DNA from: Holothuria scabra
Lineage: Eukaryota; Echinodermata; Holothuroidea; Aspidochirotida; Holothuriidae
Assembly (NCBI GenBank): GCA_037179385.1
Contig: CM074187.1
Coordinates: 3,286,001 to 3,350,000 of the forward strand
DNA: 64,000 nucleotides
Direction of reading: 5' to 3'
Positions 34,961 through 46,895 of this stretch are shown piece after piece (the stretch's first letter is position 1; each line of letters starts with the position of its first letter). A program made the position numbers and the translations under genes. The notes beneath the pieces are model-generated. The model worked only from the letters and a program-made list of their open reading frames with translations, was not told the DNA's origin and searched no databases.

Positions 34961-37900
34961 ATTGCAAACGAAACCTTTGAAAAGCGACTGCTCATCGTCT
35001 ACTCAAAAGGATTGGCAAAAACCATTTCCGCCAACCTAGAGGGATAAATTTTAAAAAACTGGAGGCATCTAAGATCGAGTTCAAAACTGCCGTAGGAAGC
35101 TTGAACTGTTATAGCTTTTAACTTATAATATAAAAATTAATTCTTCCCCACAATGTTTTAAAGCTCTGCTTTAAACATGAAACATCGACTTTGCAGTAAA
35201 TCTTGCGTATCTTAAAGCTCCTGAGTTTATGAGCAACATGCTTTCCTCTGAGACACATTTTCATGGTTAGGAGTAGGTTATGTTCATATTCATGTGATTT
35301 GCAAACGTTCTACATCGTATCACACACAGAGACACACACACACACATACACAGAGCTGTATCAAAAGCATAAACAACCTATTAATAGAACTCAAATCTAG
35401 TCTCTTTTTCAATTCCCAGTTGAGGGGAACATACAAATGAGACATTATTCCTACATCGACCAACTACATATTTATCAAAATGATTAGCAAACCTTTCTTC
35501 ACGTAACTATTCAAAGCCTAGACAGTTTAGTAGTCTTGTAAACAAGCGTGTTTACTTAACTGTTCCCTGTTAGCGTGTCACCATTTTAATGTTCAGAGAC
35601 GCTGATGTACATCTGCGATAACAAATGTTAAGTAAGATATGACATGTGGGGTCCGTGATTACCATCAGCTAAACTCAGTGCCCCTTTCGGCTCCCCAAGA
35701 ATCAATGATTGGAACAACGATTGGCAACATCTATCACCTGCTTGGAAATTCTTACCCACGAGCATATAACCTCTTACAAAAAGGACATTTTTAAAGGGAA
35801 ATAAGGATCAAAAGCGAAGTTTTTCTCTTTATGCAACCTAGTTTAGGTTACTTGAATAACAAAGTGTAAAAGGAAAGCTGATCACTACGTGCATAACACC
35901 TTCGTCGGAAGCATGCTTCTTACACTCCACGCGGACCGAGGTTGCGAGGAAACATATAAAGCCGGTAACGCAGGTTAATATACATTAGGCAAAAAGTCAT
36001 TTCATCCCTTGCATGTTTGTAGTACCAACTGTGTTAAAAGCAACTCACTACCTTTTCTACACCTAGACCCCATTGGGATGATTAAGATTGTTTTGAAAGG
36101 TAAATGAGATAAAGAGAGAAGGAGAGGTAGGAAGGGAGAAATAGAAGAATGAAAGAGAATCAAGGAGACATGAAAAAGAAACAAATTACAAAAATAGAAT
36201 CATAGAATAAGTCTGAGGCCCCAAAGTTCTCATTAAGACTTTAAGTGGCCGCGAAACGTTAGCCCACCAAACAACATCAAAAGTTCAAAATAAAAAAGAA
36301 GTTAGTATGAGGATAAACTAAGGAAGGCAGGAGGTGCCAAACTAGTATTCTGTGTGTTAGAAATAAGTTTTTTCTTAAACAGGTCTTTTGAGTTTTTACA
36401 ACCTGTAAATGGAGAGGACCAAACGATTTGTTTCTATAAAACGCCACATTAATTGGCGCAAAAGAACTTTTTGAACCATTAAACCGTCTTTTTATTGCAT
36501 TTAATGTGGGTAAAAGGGGTTAGCCACACGATAATTACCTAGTACAGGTATATCTTCCATTTAAAGAAACTCATTACCGCAACAATTTGGGCTGCATGGG
36601 TGTCAATTTGTTTTGATGATGAGAAAAGTATATGGCTCTAAGACTTTTGAAAGAAGGGAAAGTCCAGCAAGGATTTAGACGCAGCTCAAGTTAAGAGCAG
36701 ACTTTTTGTCACATAATAGATATGAAGAACGGCGGTGGACCAGAGGTATTCAGACATTAATTGATACAAAGAAAAGATATGTTTTGGAAAAAAAAATTGG
36801 TAAGTTCGATTTAAATGAGAACGTTGACATTGACCCTTCTGTGAAACTTTGGAAAATTGCTTTCTACATGCAAAAGTACATTGTACTGGACAGTTCCCGT
36901 TTAGTGCAATACCGTGTGTAACTATAACTATACTATAATTACAATCGCCGCCGAAACTAAGGCCCCCAAAACAAATGGTACATCGCCTTGAATAAGTTCG
37001 GAAGATAACCGCTTTTCGGGAGAAAACGAGTTTTCCCAATATCAGGGAAAAATGTGACTGTCTCAACGATATGAAAATTTTAGATCGCTTAGCGTCTACC
37101 TCCTCAAAGTCGTCGATTTCTACAATGGACCTTCAATAACGCATCAACAAATACAAATACTCGCACAACCCACTTGTGCAACTTCATACTGCACATAATT
37201 TGCGGCTGTGCCGAGTCTGTAAGTTAAGTTTAGGACAACGAACGTAGCAAAAAAAAAAAAAAAAACCTCGCTCTCTCTGAATCGGCTCGGAGAACAATCA
37301 AAGAAGACAAAGGTTTTCCCCTTTCAACAGAGATTTTAAATATGCCCAAATTTCCCTTTTCTAAAATCGATAAATTGCAAAGGTTGTTTTGAACGATATC
37401 TTTATTGAATTTGCGCGGCAAGATAGTAATGCAACATCGGAGATATTTGAAAATTGCACCACCCGTGGCAAACTTCTCTCCCAATAGGGTGAAAATTGAT
37501 ATCTCCGAAAGCGGTTATCTGCCGAACTGTATATCCCGCTCCCATGATAGCCGCTCTACCCCTTTCTGGCCTTCCACTTCAATGTTCGTTGTGAAAATCA
37601 GACCAGTCCCCGAAAAAAAGACATTGACGGACACCTTTGGCGGATATCGTAGGTATTACTAATCAAAGAAACCGTAGGCTGGTCAACAATAAGTTTTCCT
37701 ACAGGCAATCTCGCTAGTGATACACTAAATCCAACTACTATACCTCCTGGCTAGGAAGAAAGAATTGGTGGGAGTGGTGCCCATCATTTTCGAATCAACC
37801 GTTCCACGTCTAAACCAATAGATCAGCTCGCGCTCTCGAATCACAAATTTGACTCGCGACCTGAGTGCCTGATGTTTGATTAATAGGGTGGAAGATTATA

Positions 37901-40080
37901 CCCACAACTCCATTACTGACCACAACGTTAAGTTAACTATCAAACCCCAAACACTTAGCCGAAGATGTGAAAGGCATGTTCCGGAGAAAACATTCATTGA
38001 CTTCAATATATGCAGAAAAAAAATCTATTTCAGGAGGATGAAAACAGCATCCCACTACCATAAAGCATTCGGAAGATTTTTTTAAAAAATAAATATTTAA
38101 ATCCATCCAATATTTTCTTAAGCTCTGGTCCATCATATGTGTTGTTATTGCGGCACATAAGTCGAAATTGCTAACAATATACTTATAATTTTGATGTCGC
38201 TTCAGGCAATAGTAAGCAACCTTGTTAGTTGTACTCGATGTGTGGTGAAGGACAATGCTAGACTAGAGGAAAAGATATTCAAACATTGCAACAGTATCAA
38301 ATTTCGAGGACAAACAGGACGTCCAATTATGCAGGAACAAAGAAAGGAATCTGCGACGTTGTGCCCATGTTACATAACTTTTTGTGGTTTTACTTTTTGA
38401 AAAGCAGAGGCATTTTAAACAAAAATGGCCAATCTGCAAAATGAGATGTCTTGAGTTAGGATAAGGGTATTGGGACAGGAGTAAGGATAAAGTGTGGAAT
38501 GTTTATGTTTTTTTAAAACACCCAGGTGAAAATCCATGAGAATATGCATTTAAGTATGTGGTTTTGATAGTGTAAGGACTATGTTTGGTACTCCCATTAA
38601 ACATTGAGAAATGAACTTATATCTTTGGCCAATTTACATGATAATCCTAAGGGGGTGATGATCTTACATAGTTTTATGTTCCTTATCTTATTTCTTATTT
38701 TCTAAGAAAAGTTTAATGGTTGTCTAAAAATTTTAAAAGTAACATATCAACTCTGGGAGTAAGGGTATTTTGTACCTAAACTAGGCCAGAGAGTAAGATT
38801 TGATCACGTTCCATACAGCACTTGAGTCATTTAGCCCAGTTTTTCAAACCTTAATCTAGATATTACCTGGCCCGTCCGTTGAATCGATTTCTTAGTCCCG
38901 TCGTGTTTATAGGTTAGATTAAAATTTGATCACGACTGATGAATTATCTGTGGCCTAGTAGTGTTACAAATTGTGTGGCCGAAAGTAGTTCCCTGCTATT
39001 TATTAGAGGAGACCATTCTCAGGTAAAATTCCCAACTACTTCTTCGGTGCACAAGGCAAGAAAGGGCAGAAGCAAGTTTTTTCAAAGAAGGAACTTTACA
39101 GCTCTTAATTTTATGAGTTTCGGTTTCATTTTATTGCACTTGACTCGAAAGTCAGTTCGATATTTTAGTACAGCAACGGATGCCAAATGTAACAGAAGTC
39201 AAATGTCCCAACATCTGTTCGGCTCGGATTCTTTATTACAGATATGCTACGTTTGTTCACATTCTTCCTCTCACACAACTAAGTCCTTCTTTTAGGAATG
39301 AAGAGAAAAAATCTGCCAAATTATTGCATTTTCTCCCCCTTAAAAATTGATGAAAGCACGTATAAAAGAAAATGTGGGCTAAAATGTTAGGAATCTTTTT
39401 CTCAGATTCATCCTATTGCTTCAACTCAATAATGCAATTAATCTTTCATTGCCTGAATCCATTCCATTCTCCATCTTCGAGTATCAATTTGACGGAGAGA
39501 TAGCTATCACAAAAAATCTACAAACACGTGTAGAAGCTCCTCTCTGGGGTTTTGGAGCACCCGAAGTAACAGATTTTCTATTTAGAAGAAACGTATTGAA
39601 TTATATCAACAGTCGGTAGCAGCAAATCGTCCTAGTTATAACAAAGTGAGAATCAAGCGGAACAGAAGAATTTCATGTTCTCAAGTTAGGTGCATTTTGA
39701 GCATGGGTTAAACAAATAGATGAACAAGTCTATGTTGGTTTTCAACGCTTTTGGGTTATAAACACATTGAATATTCACCACAATACAGACAACTATCGAA
39801 AATATACCATTTTGCTTAACAGATTAAGGTAGTTTCACTACACATGTAACAAGTCGCCCAAAAATAATCTGTATAAGTCAATAAATTCTCTCTACGGCAG
39901 TGTTCATAATAATGTGCATGGCTAAGTTTCATAATAAAATGTAATCAAAAGTTTTCGTTTACAATTCTAACTTAACATTTGAAAGGTAATACTTTGGCTT
40001 ACTTTTTATTGTTAGGAAGGGTGCGTAAGGGTTACTTGCTATAGCTCCACAGAAGCATCATTAACAGGTGTTCAACATGT
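34961..40080. other. no confirmed feature
   Basis: Five kb of AT-rich sequence. It contains a short imperfect CA microsatellite (35322-35347), an A17 run near 37249-37265, and a 126-codon minus-strand frame (36686-37066) and a 118-codon plus-strand frame (38939-39295), neither with a recognisable motif. The second frame contains a possible exon end at CTCAG followed by GTAAAA near 39021, too weak to call. Confidence 0.5.
35322..35347. repeat. imperfect CA microsatellite
   Basis: CACACAGAGACACACACACA-type repeat, interrupted by GAG and TA. A short simple repeat. Confidence 0.8.
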
Positions 40081-40084
40081 TGTG

Positions 40085-40262
40085 AGATGAGCCCGCATAG
40101 GCAAGTCAAATGATTAGAGAATCAAGTCAGGGAGCCTTAAGTTGGATTCCTGGTCTGGTCATACTTTGAAAATGGAGCCCACTGCCATTGCACGTGTTGC
40201 TCAGCATAAACAATGGGGCAGGGAAGACAATCCAGTCAGCTCTAACTGAAAAAAAAAAAAAT
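40085..40262 (+). repeat. SINE family S with A-rich tail
   Basis: It has GAGCCCGCATAGGCAAGTCA then a B-box-like AAGTTGGATTCCTGG, followed by CATACTTTGAAAATGGAGCC and CACTGCC, CAGCATAAAC and a degraded tail. It finishes in an A-rich run at 40249-40262. The order matches the copy at 20768, and the A-rich end is typical of retroposition. Confidence 0.7.
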
Positions 40263-40501
40263 AAATAAATATACCTGCAATTGCATTGTTACCAACTGAG
40301 CCAAGATAATGCCCTTGAAACGTCTGTTGCTAATGACTCCTTATGTTTAGCCAACAGTGTAATCAAAACAATTTTTATTTTCGAAGCGGATGTTCCTTTT
40401 ATATCAGGACAGCCCCTTTGTATAACCCATACATCATAGCCCAATTAGATATTCTCATACTCTGTTCCGTGGGAAGAAGGACCCAATCCTTGTTACTCAT
40501 A

Positions 40502-40615
40502 CGACAAGGAGTCGGGAATTATTTCACAAATGGCAGTCTCTCCTACAAGGACAGACTCCTTGTCTCCTTGTGACAAGCCGTCACGGATTATTGCCAAAAG
40601 TGGCACACTCTCTGG
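40502..40615 (+). repeat. imperfect direct repeat, period 69 bp
   Basis: CGACAAGGAGTCGGGAATTA, then CAAATGGCAGTCTCTCC (from 40502), recurs as TGACAAGCCGTCACGGATTA, then AAAGTGGCACACTCTCTGG (from 40571). About 45 bases align. A local duplication of unknown function. Confidence 0.55.
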
Positions 40616-40639
40616 GTGTGGACGGCATGAATCCCACAG

Positions 40640-43600
40640 GAAACAAACGTATTTGACACAAATGGTGAAAAGGTGTGCATTTTGGAAAACAGTTTAGTAA
40701 CTGGAAATTGTTTCCAGCTCAATATTTGGTCTTCTCTGATATAATCTGAATTGTACTATACTATTAAAAATATCACGACATATTTTTAAAAACGTTATGG
40801 TGAAGAGATCTGGAAATTTGGATTTCAAATTACTTTTCTGTCGTACAAATTCCTCTAGCGTTCAAGATAGATTGTCCTTCTCAGACACTCTCCATGCGTA
40901 TTGCAATCAGCTGGTTAATTTTCAATTTGAAACAAAGGCTCACGTTTCTCTTGGTGAGAATTATATTCCTTTACCGTTTTTGAAGAGTTAAACTGAGTGG
41001 ATTTGCTATGTCCTGTAATAGGTTTAATAACTCTGTTCTGTCATATTCATTCAGACAAATATCATTCTTATTGATAATACTTTGCATCTGCTCCATTCCT
41101 TCCTATCTCCTTTGCAATTCTCCAATATCAATATTACCCGCCATTCGTCACAGAAAGCCTTGGGTGAGATATACTCACGAAAACAATTTAAACCCCATAT
41201 ATTTTATTGAACACGGCAAGATAAAGATTTAAACCTTTGGGATTCCTTATGGCAATACGGAAAGAAAACAAATTCCCGACACTGAATATGGTGTACAACG
41301 GAGAGATGTGTCACATTTTTACTTTATAAAATTATACAAATGTTACCGACGAGCATAAAAATTTTGTCCTTTGGCTTACCTCCAAGCAGGGAACATAGAA
41401 AATAGTTGAATATGCTATTTTTATCGACATAATGAACATGCTTTTCCTTTAAACAATAAAATGCAACCGTTTTTCCTTACGTACTGTTGTAGGGAGATCC
41501 ATTTTCTCATGAACTTTTGTCACTGGGTCTGTTTCAAGAAGCCTAAGAAATGTCTGAGAGAAATAATCCTTGGCTTGAATTGTTTGTCTTTTTGCCTTTC
41601 CTGGTCATATATTTATGAGTTAACACACTACGATTTATACATCGGTCAATGAATTTGCTCTTCTAAAAGACAACCGTCTAAATCTTTCGCCCAGATATCC
41701 AGGCACTGCAACAAAGAATTACAGGAAAAGATCAACAGGAAGGCGATAATCGAATTCACAAGCGAGGTAAACTTAAGAGAGTTAACTCTAAGACAGAGGA
41801 TGACATGGTACAACACATGAATAAGGTCACCACTAATCCTGTGATGGTGGGTCACATTCCTTTACCGAAAACCGCGGGGTATTGTGTCAGAAACACAAAA
41901 CAAAAACTGTTGTAAGGCGACATATCGCCAAAAAGCTAAACGCCAAGCTAAAATTTCAAAAGTAGTAGAAAATGGAGTTTTTTATTCGTTTAGAGAATTC
42001 TGAGGCATGTACTAAATTATTAGGGATACGCACCGAGATCGAGATTGAGTGCTTCTGTATTCTTTCCATTGAGTTACAAGTTCTTAAAGGTCGTGTGACA
42101 TGAAAAAGACAAAATTAGGTATTTCATGTAAAAACATTAAAAACCACGAAAATCGTCGCAATTTCCATCGAAATCTGTTAAAAACTGATCATTTAAGGGA
42201 GCAATGTCTGATTTGCACTTAGTAATTTTTATGAGCTCAATATGCAAATTTGGTGATGTCATGAGGGGGACATACCATATAGGGGTAATTGTAACCTTTG
42301 TTTCATGAAAAATACAGTTGTAACATAAGTTTGTTGTGAGTGTTTCACTTTGGAAGTTACAGTTGTTTTCTAATATTATCAATAACCAAACCATAAACTA
42401 TCTGATGAGTAGGTGAGAGGTAATTAATATAGCGTTTACAAAAAAAATCTCAACACGGTGTGCAACATTCCACGTCATTATTTTTGCATGACCAAGTTAC
42501 TTTTAGAAACATTTGAACTTTGAACAGTTTTATCTTGAGCACCTTATCAGACCTTAACACACCTTAAAAAATTCCAACGGACTTTTCCTAACCAGAATGC
42601 AAGGCATTCATACTCGCGAATGGAGGCGGTCTAACGGTTCTAGTGATATTGACAGAGTTGCTAAATTTTAGCCACTCCCTGATACGAACAGGCAGTAGAT
42701 GGTGAATTTGTTATGATGAAGAGGTTTGCGCATTTCAGAAAAGGATATCAGTTTTGAAAATTTATACAGGTGAAACATTAGTTATGTGAAGAAAGGGAAA
42801 CAGAATTGTTTATGCTACAAGCTCGACGTTTAGAAAAGTACATATGAGTGATACGTATATATGATGTTAAAATTGACTAAACAAAACAGGTGGTGGATGA
42901 TATTTTCTACTAGATCTAGAAAATAGAAGTGCTTCGATTGCACAAGAATTGTTTTATTAATAATTTCCGACCGTAGCCAAAACTATCAGAATTTCACACA
43001 TATTATTGACTGTTCAAAATATCAAAATTTCCTCACGAATGACAATTTCATTTTTTAAACTTCCTTAGTGTTCTCAGTATTGTTCGAGGACAGTGCTTAT
43101 TACGGTTCGGCAGTTCAACCGTATCACCTGTATGTATATGCATCGCATTATCACCAACATAGTAAGCACTTTCAGATCAGAAGAGATGTAACTTAACTAT
43201 CATCTCGAGTGGCTAATGAATAAAGAGAGATAACTACGCAGTCTTTTATTTTGCTACTCCCTCGTCAGAGATCTCTCTTCCCATTCCTACCATAATTGTC
43301 AACAACATAAACAGTACCGGTATAAAATTTCTCACCTTCCTCTTCTTTCTTTGGTTGGATAGGTGCCCAGCTAGAAAGTCTTTTCCCTTACAGTACGGTT
43401 GCTCAAAGAACCATTTTGAATTTGTCTTTCAAGATTGCTAAATTATTAGCACAGCCACTAATGAAAAGAATCTAATGTGAGAATATTTACAAAATGTAAA
43501 ACAAAAAAAAAACTTGGGTTGAGGTTAACTAAGTTATTTCGATTCGGCTAAGCAAATAAAGCCTTGCGCATGGCCCATATTTGACTTTTCACTGAAACAC

Positions 43601-43670
43601 ATCAAACTCTCGAAATGACCTTTTTAAGCCGCGTTAGCACTTGATACCATCAACTGTATCACATGTCGTT
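40640..43670. other. no confirmed feature
   Basis: AT-rich spacer with short frames only. Around 42240-42265 an octamer ATGCAAAT lies next to GGTGATGTCATGAGGGGG, a CRE-like string. This could be an enhancer fragment or part of an unidentified repeat, but nothing else supports it. Confidence 0.5.
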
Positions 43671-44265
43671 CGGCTGATCACGTGGTCACCGGCAAAGCAA
43701 GCGCATATTGGTAAGGGCGATTCAAGTTTCAGTTCAAACGTTTAGGTCAGAAGAAAACTACGCAGTTACTATTGCGCAATTTTCGCACTCGGGAGACTAC
43801 GTTATCTTATCCTTTCTCTATTCCTAACCCTCTGTGACCGTCTTCAGTTTTGAACAAAATAAGATATAACTTAAGTTTGTCGCTCTTGTTACAGTTATCA
43901 GTTCCTTGGTCATGAAAAGAAATCACCCATTCAGTGTTTTCTTTACAACAACGCCGAAACTTTCACTTCAACAGATTGCTCGGCTGTTTCAAACTGTAAG
44001 AAAAGAAGGGTGGCGACCATGTCATAAAGAACGGCAGTTGACAGAAACTATAGAAAGGGCTTCTGAGAACCCCATATAGTCGCTCCCTGGTCGTTCCAAG
44101 AACCATGTAATTGAAATATCCCTGAACTAATATGCCTCATCGTGTGATGAAACCTAAGACATCCTTAAATAAATTATCTGTTTTCATGGTCAACGCCTTT
44201 TAATTTACAAACACTAAAAAGTAACAAAACCAACAAGGCACAGAATAAAAACACCTAAACAAGTC

Positions 44266-44395
44266 TATAAAGCGGCTGCTATACTTCGCATTCGCTCGTA
44301 AAAACAGTCCTCTACGATACTGCCAAGTGAATTCAAGTCAATTTGCTGACACTTTGTCACCTTACCTTGAAATATACATTCAAAGAAGGTAAATA
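44266..44395 (+). promoter_or_regulatory. candidate TATA promoter and 5' leader
   Basis: TATAAAG at 44266-44272 is followed by GC-enriched bases. A start site about 30 bases downstream (near 44296, GCATTCGCTCG) would give a leader of about 100 bases before the ATG at 44396. A perfect E-box CACGTG lies in GATCACGTGGTC near 43680, roughly 590 bases upstream. The box-to-ATG spacing and the donor after the ATG together make this the best core-promoter candidate in the window. It remains a pattern-based guess. Confidence 0.35.
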
Positions 44396-44432
44396 ATGGC
44401 GTCGTTCAAACAGTGTGTCCATCAAAGTGACG
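44396..44432 (+). CDS. candidate first coding exon (12 codons plus 1 base)
   Basis: The start context AATAATGGCG matches the animal preference for A at -3 and G at +4 only in part (T at -3), and also resembles a YY1-type ATGGCG start. Twelve codons (Met-Ala-Ser-Phe-Lys-Gln-Cys-Val-His-Gln-Ser-Asp) are followed by G and the strong donor GTGAGTGT at 44433, giving a phase-1 intron. The exon sits about 130 bases downstream of a TATA box. The peptide is not recognised. No second exon was found; the nearby 67-codon frame at 44551 does not join in frame. If the donor is not used, the frame has no support. Confidence 0.3.
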
Positions 44433-46595
44433 GTGAGTGTTTGAAACCAAACCACATCGTTTCATTCAAGATCGAAAGTTTGCTACTTTTTTTCGCTTGG
44501 TGCAAAAGTGTTAACCAACTTTTGCTAATAGGGGGTAATATTTTTCTGAGTTGGACGTTCTTCTTGGTTTAGTAAGCAACGAGTTTAATCCAACGAACTT
44601 TTTAATACTTTATGCCAAAAGTTGTATTTTCACTTTTAAGATTAATAACTTTGAGGCAAATATGGAGGGTTTTTCCTGCAAGTTTCAATTGAAAGTAGAA
44701 AAGTATAGTTTGAAAAAGGAAGACGACGAAGTTAAGTCGCTGAAAGTTAAGTGAAGGCCTTAAATATAACTAAGAAATGTAATATTGGTTGTTTTAATTT
44801 ATGTTTCAACAAGATTTGTTTTTTTTTTGTATTCGTTTGAGAGGTAATCCAAATAGATGAAAAAAACGTTGGTATAACTGGAATTGTCTACAACTGACGG
44901 GAAGGTTATTCTCAGCATAAGTATCCCTGTTCAGGAAACCGTTTTCAACAGGCAGCGAATAATGGTCGGAAGGTAATAATATTAAAAACGTCAATTTGCA
45001 AGTATCCATTCTGCACCCTTTATGATTGATAAATTGTGTCGTATTTTCGGGGAGAGAAGTAACTGCCTAATCTTGTCACTCCAAACATTTCAATTCTCTT
45101 AAGAACCTGACCCAAGCTCCTCCCACAATTGTCTTAAACGTTTCCTCATCCAGACACAACATCAGTTCATTGCCTCAGGGTGAGTATACAAGACCCCAAT
45201 GTCTAATCAAAATATTTTTAGTACAGCACACGCTGGGTGGAAAGGGCTACAACAGGCTGTGTTTCTGAAGTTGTTTTCAATGTAAGAGCTATGCCAATTG
45301 AGAATTGTTGTGGACTATTACTAAACTTGTGGTTTTGGGGTGAGAGATTACGGTCTTTAATGTTTAAAGTAACTTCGTGATGGAGATAGAAGTTAGTTGC
45401 ACTCTGTAGCATTTAAACAGCTGAAGTCAGTTTCGTAGGTTTTCTTACAATATTGACCGCTCATAAGTCGCTCTGCCATCCATTCGTTTTACTGAAAGTT
45501 TTATTCGAAACATTGTATTTTGTTGACACAGACTCGGAATACCCTTTAATATTTGCAATGTTTTTTTTTATTGTTTTCCCTCATTCATTGTCGCAAAAGA
45601 AAGCCTAATTTGCCAGAAACACAGTTTTTCCCTAATTAATTGCTTAAAAGTTTGCACAAAAACTATTAGTCATTTAAGGTGATAGCAGTTTGGATACAAA
45701 AATGAGTTTCGTTGTCACGTGTGTCAAATATACCAGGTAGCTGAGGTAAACAATTTTTAGACGGTGTGAAAAAATTTATAAAAAAGTAACGATAGACGAG
45801 AGAATCTCTGCACACTGATTCAAGAGCTTTTGCATCACCTACAGGGTCCACTCCCCTCCCTCATGGATCCTGGCTGCTATCAAGTCCTGAGTAATTGTTA
45901 TTCATCATTGTCTTTTGTAAAGGACATTTTGCATGTAATACACTCATCAGGACAGGCTCGAACACATTTATGGAAGAAAGTCCTTTGCGATGACTGATTG
46001 TGAGCTCGGTCACGAACACGTGGTGATTCTGACACTCTATGAATTTATATTGATTAAACGTCAAAATGGAATAATTTTGAATTTTTTTCGTCCAATGGGA
46101 ACCTGAGGTACCTTCCTTAAATGATCATTGCATCCCGTCGGCACTGCTGAACTAGTCTTTCATCCCGAAACGATGATTTCTATGGAGAGATTTCTGGGAG
46201 TTCGATAGGGATCAATCTAGGGACATTTTGTGATTTCTGGTAAAACAGGACAGGTCATAGACGACGTAGTTTGAAAAATCATACCCTTCGTAGGAAGTAA
46301 AAAATACTTCTATTCCTCACCATTGGTTAATTCCAATCGTTGTCGGTCACCATAATTGGGTCTTTGATTACGGTACAGCGTTTATTCTCGACAGAACCCC
46401 AAAAGGATTTTGTGATGTGGTTCTTTGGCATTTACTTTGGAAACTGATTTTTTTCCTGCATGCAATTTGCATGTAAGAAATGAACTTTTTCGACCAAACC
46501 TAAAATTTGTATATATTTTTTTTTCTAATATTTCAATAGTTTGAAAAGCCCTCTTTCAGAAAGTGCCGGTTAATATCGTCTGGCTCTTTAGTGTT
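44433..46595. other. no recognisable feature
   Basis: AT-rich sequence that would be intron if the exon at 44396 is real. No exon or repeat was recognised. Confidence 0.45.
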
Positions 46596-46599
46596 TTAA

Positions 46600-46695
46600 G
46601 CATAAGCAAATGAGTAGGGAAAACAAACCAGTGAGCCACAACTGGAAAGAATCCTTTACTGGCTCGGCTTGAATCACTTGGTTGGGAGCTGGGCG
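46600..46695 (+). repeat. SINE family S, 3' tail fragment
   Basis: TTTTAAGCATAAGCAAATGA, then AGGGAAAACAAACCAGTGAG and GCCACAACTGGAAAGAAT, then GGCTCGGCTTGAATCACTTG. These match the tail modules of the copies at 20900 and 28770. The head is absent. Confidence 0.7.
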
Positions 46696-46767
46696 GCAAA
46701 ACTCCATCTAACATACCGACCTCGTACCAACCAACTGACCAATTCAGCGATTCGAGAAATTCAAGAA

Positions 46768-46895
46768 GGCGTAAAATAGCTTTAATTACACGTTTTTCCT
46801 ATAACAAGGCGCCCATTCAAATATTCATGGCGGCGTAAAATAGCTCTCACTGCACGTTTTCCCAATAACTAGGCCTCCATTCAACTGGTAATGGT
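46768..46895 (+). repeat. tandem dimer, 64-bp unit
   Basis: GGCGTAAAATAGCTTTAATT (46768) recurs as GGCGTAAAATAGCTCTCACT (46832), with matching ACACGTTTTTCC/GCACGTTTTCCC, AAGGCGCCCATTCAA/TAGGCCTCCATTCAA further on. A related TTAAAATAGCTCTCTCTG string occurs at 54724, so it may be part of a dispersed repeat. Confidence 0.7.

Noticed and set aside
36686..37066. 126-codon minus-strand frame as a gene
   Set aside because: No motif and no clear splice or promoter context, plus an overlapping plus-strand frame. A chance frame is the simplest reading.
38939..39295. 118-codon plus-strand frame as a gene
   Set aside because: Only a weak donor-like site inside it and no recognisable domain; composition is like the surroundings.
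46825..46840. ATGGCGGCG as a YY1-type start codon
   Set aside because: It falls in a tandem repeat unit and is followed at once by an in-frame TAA.
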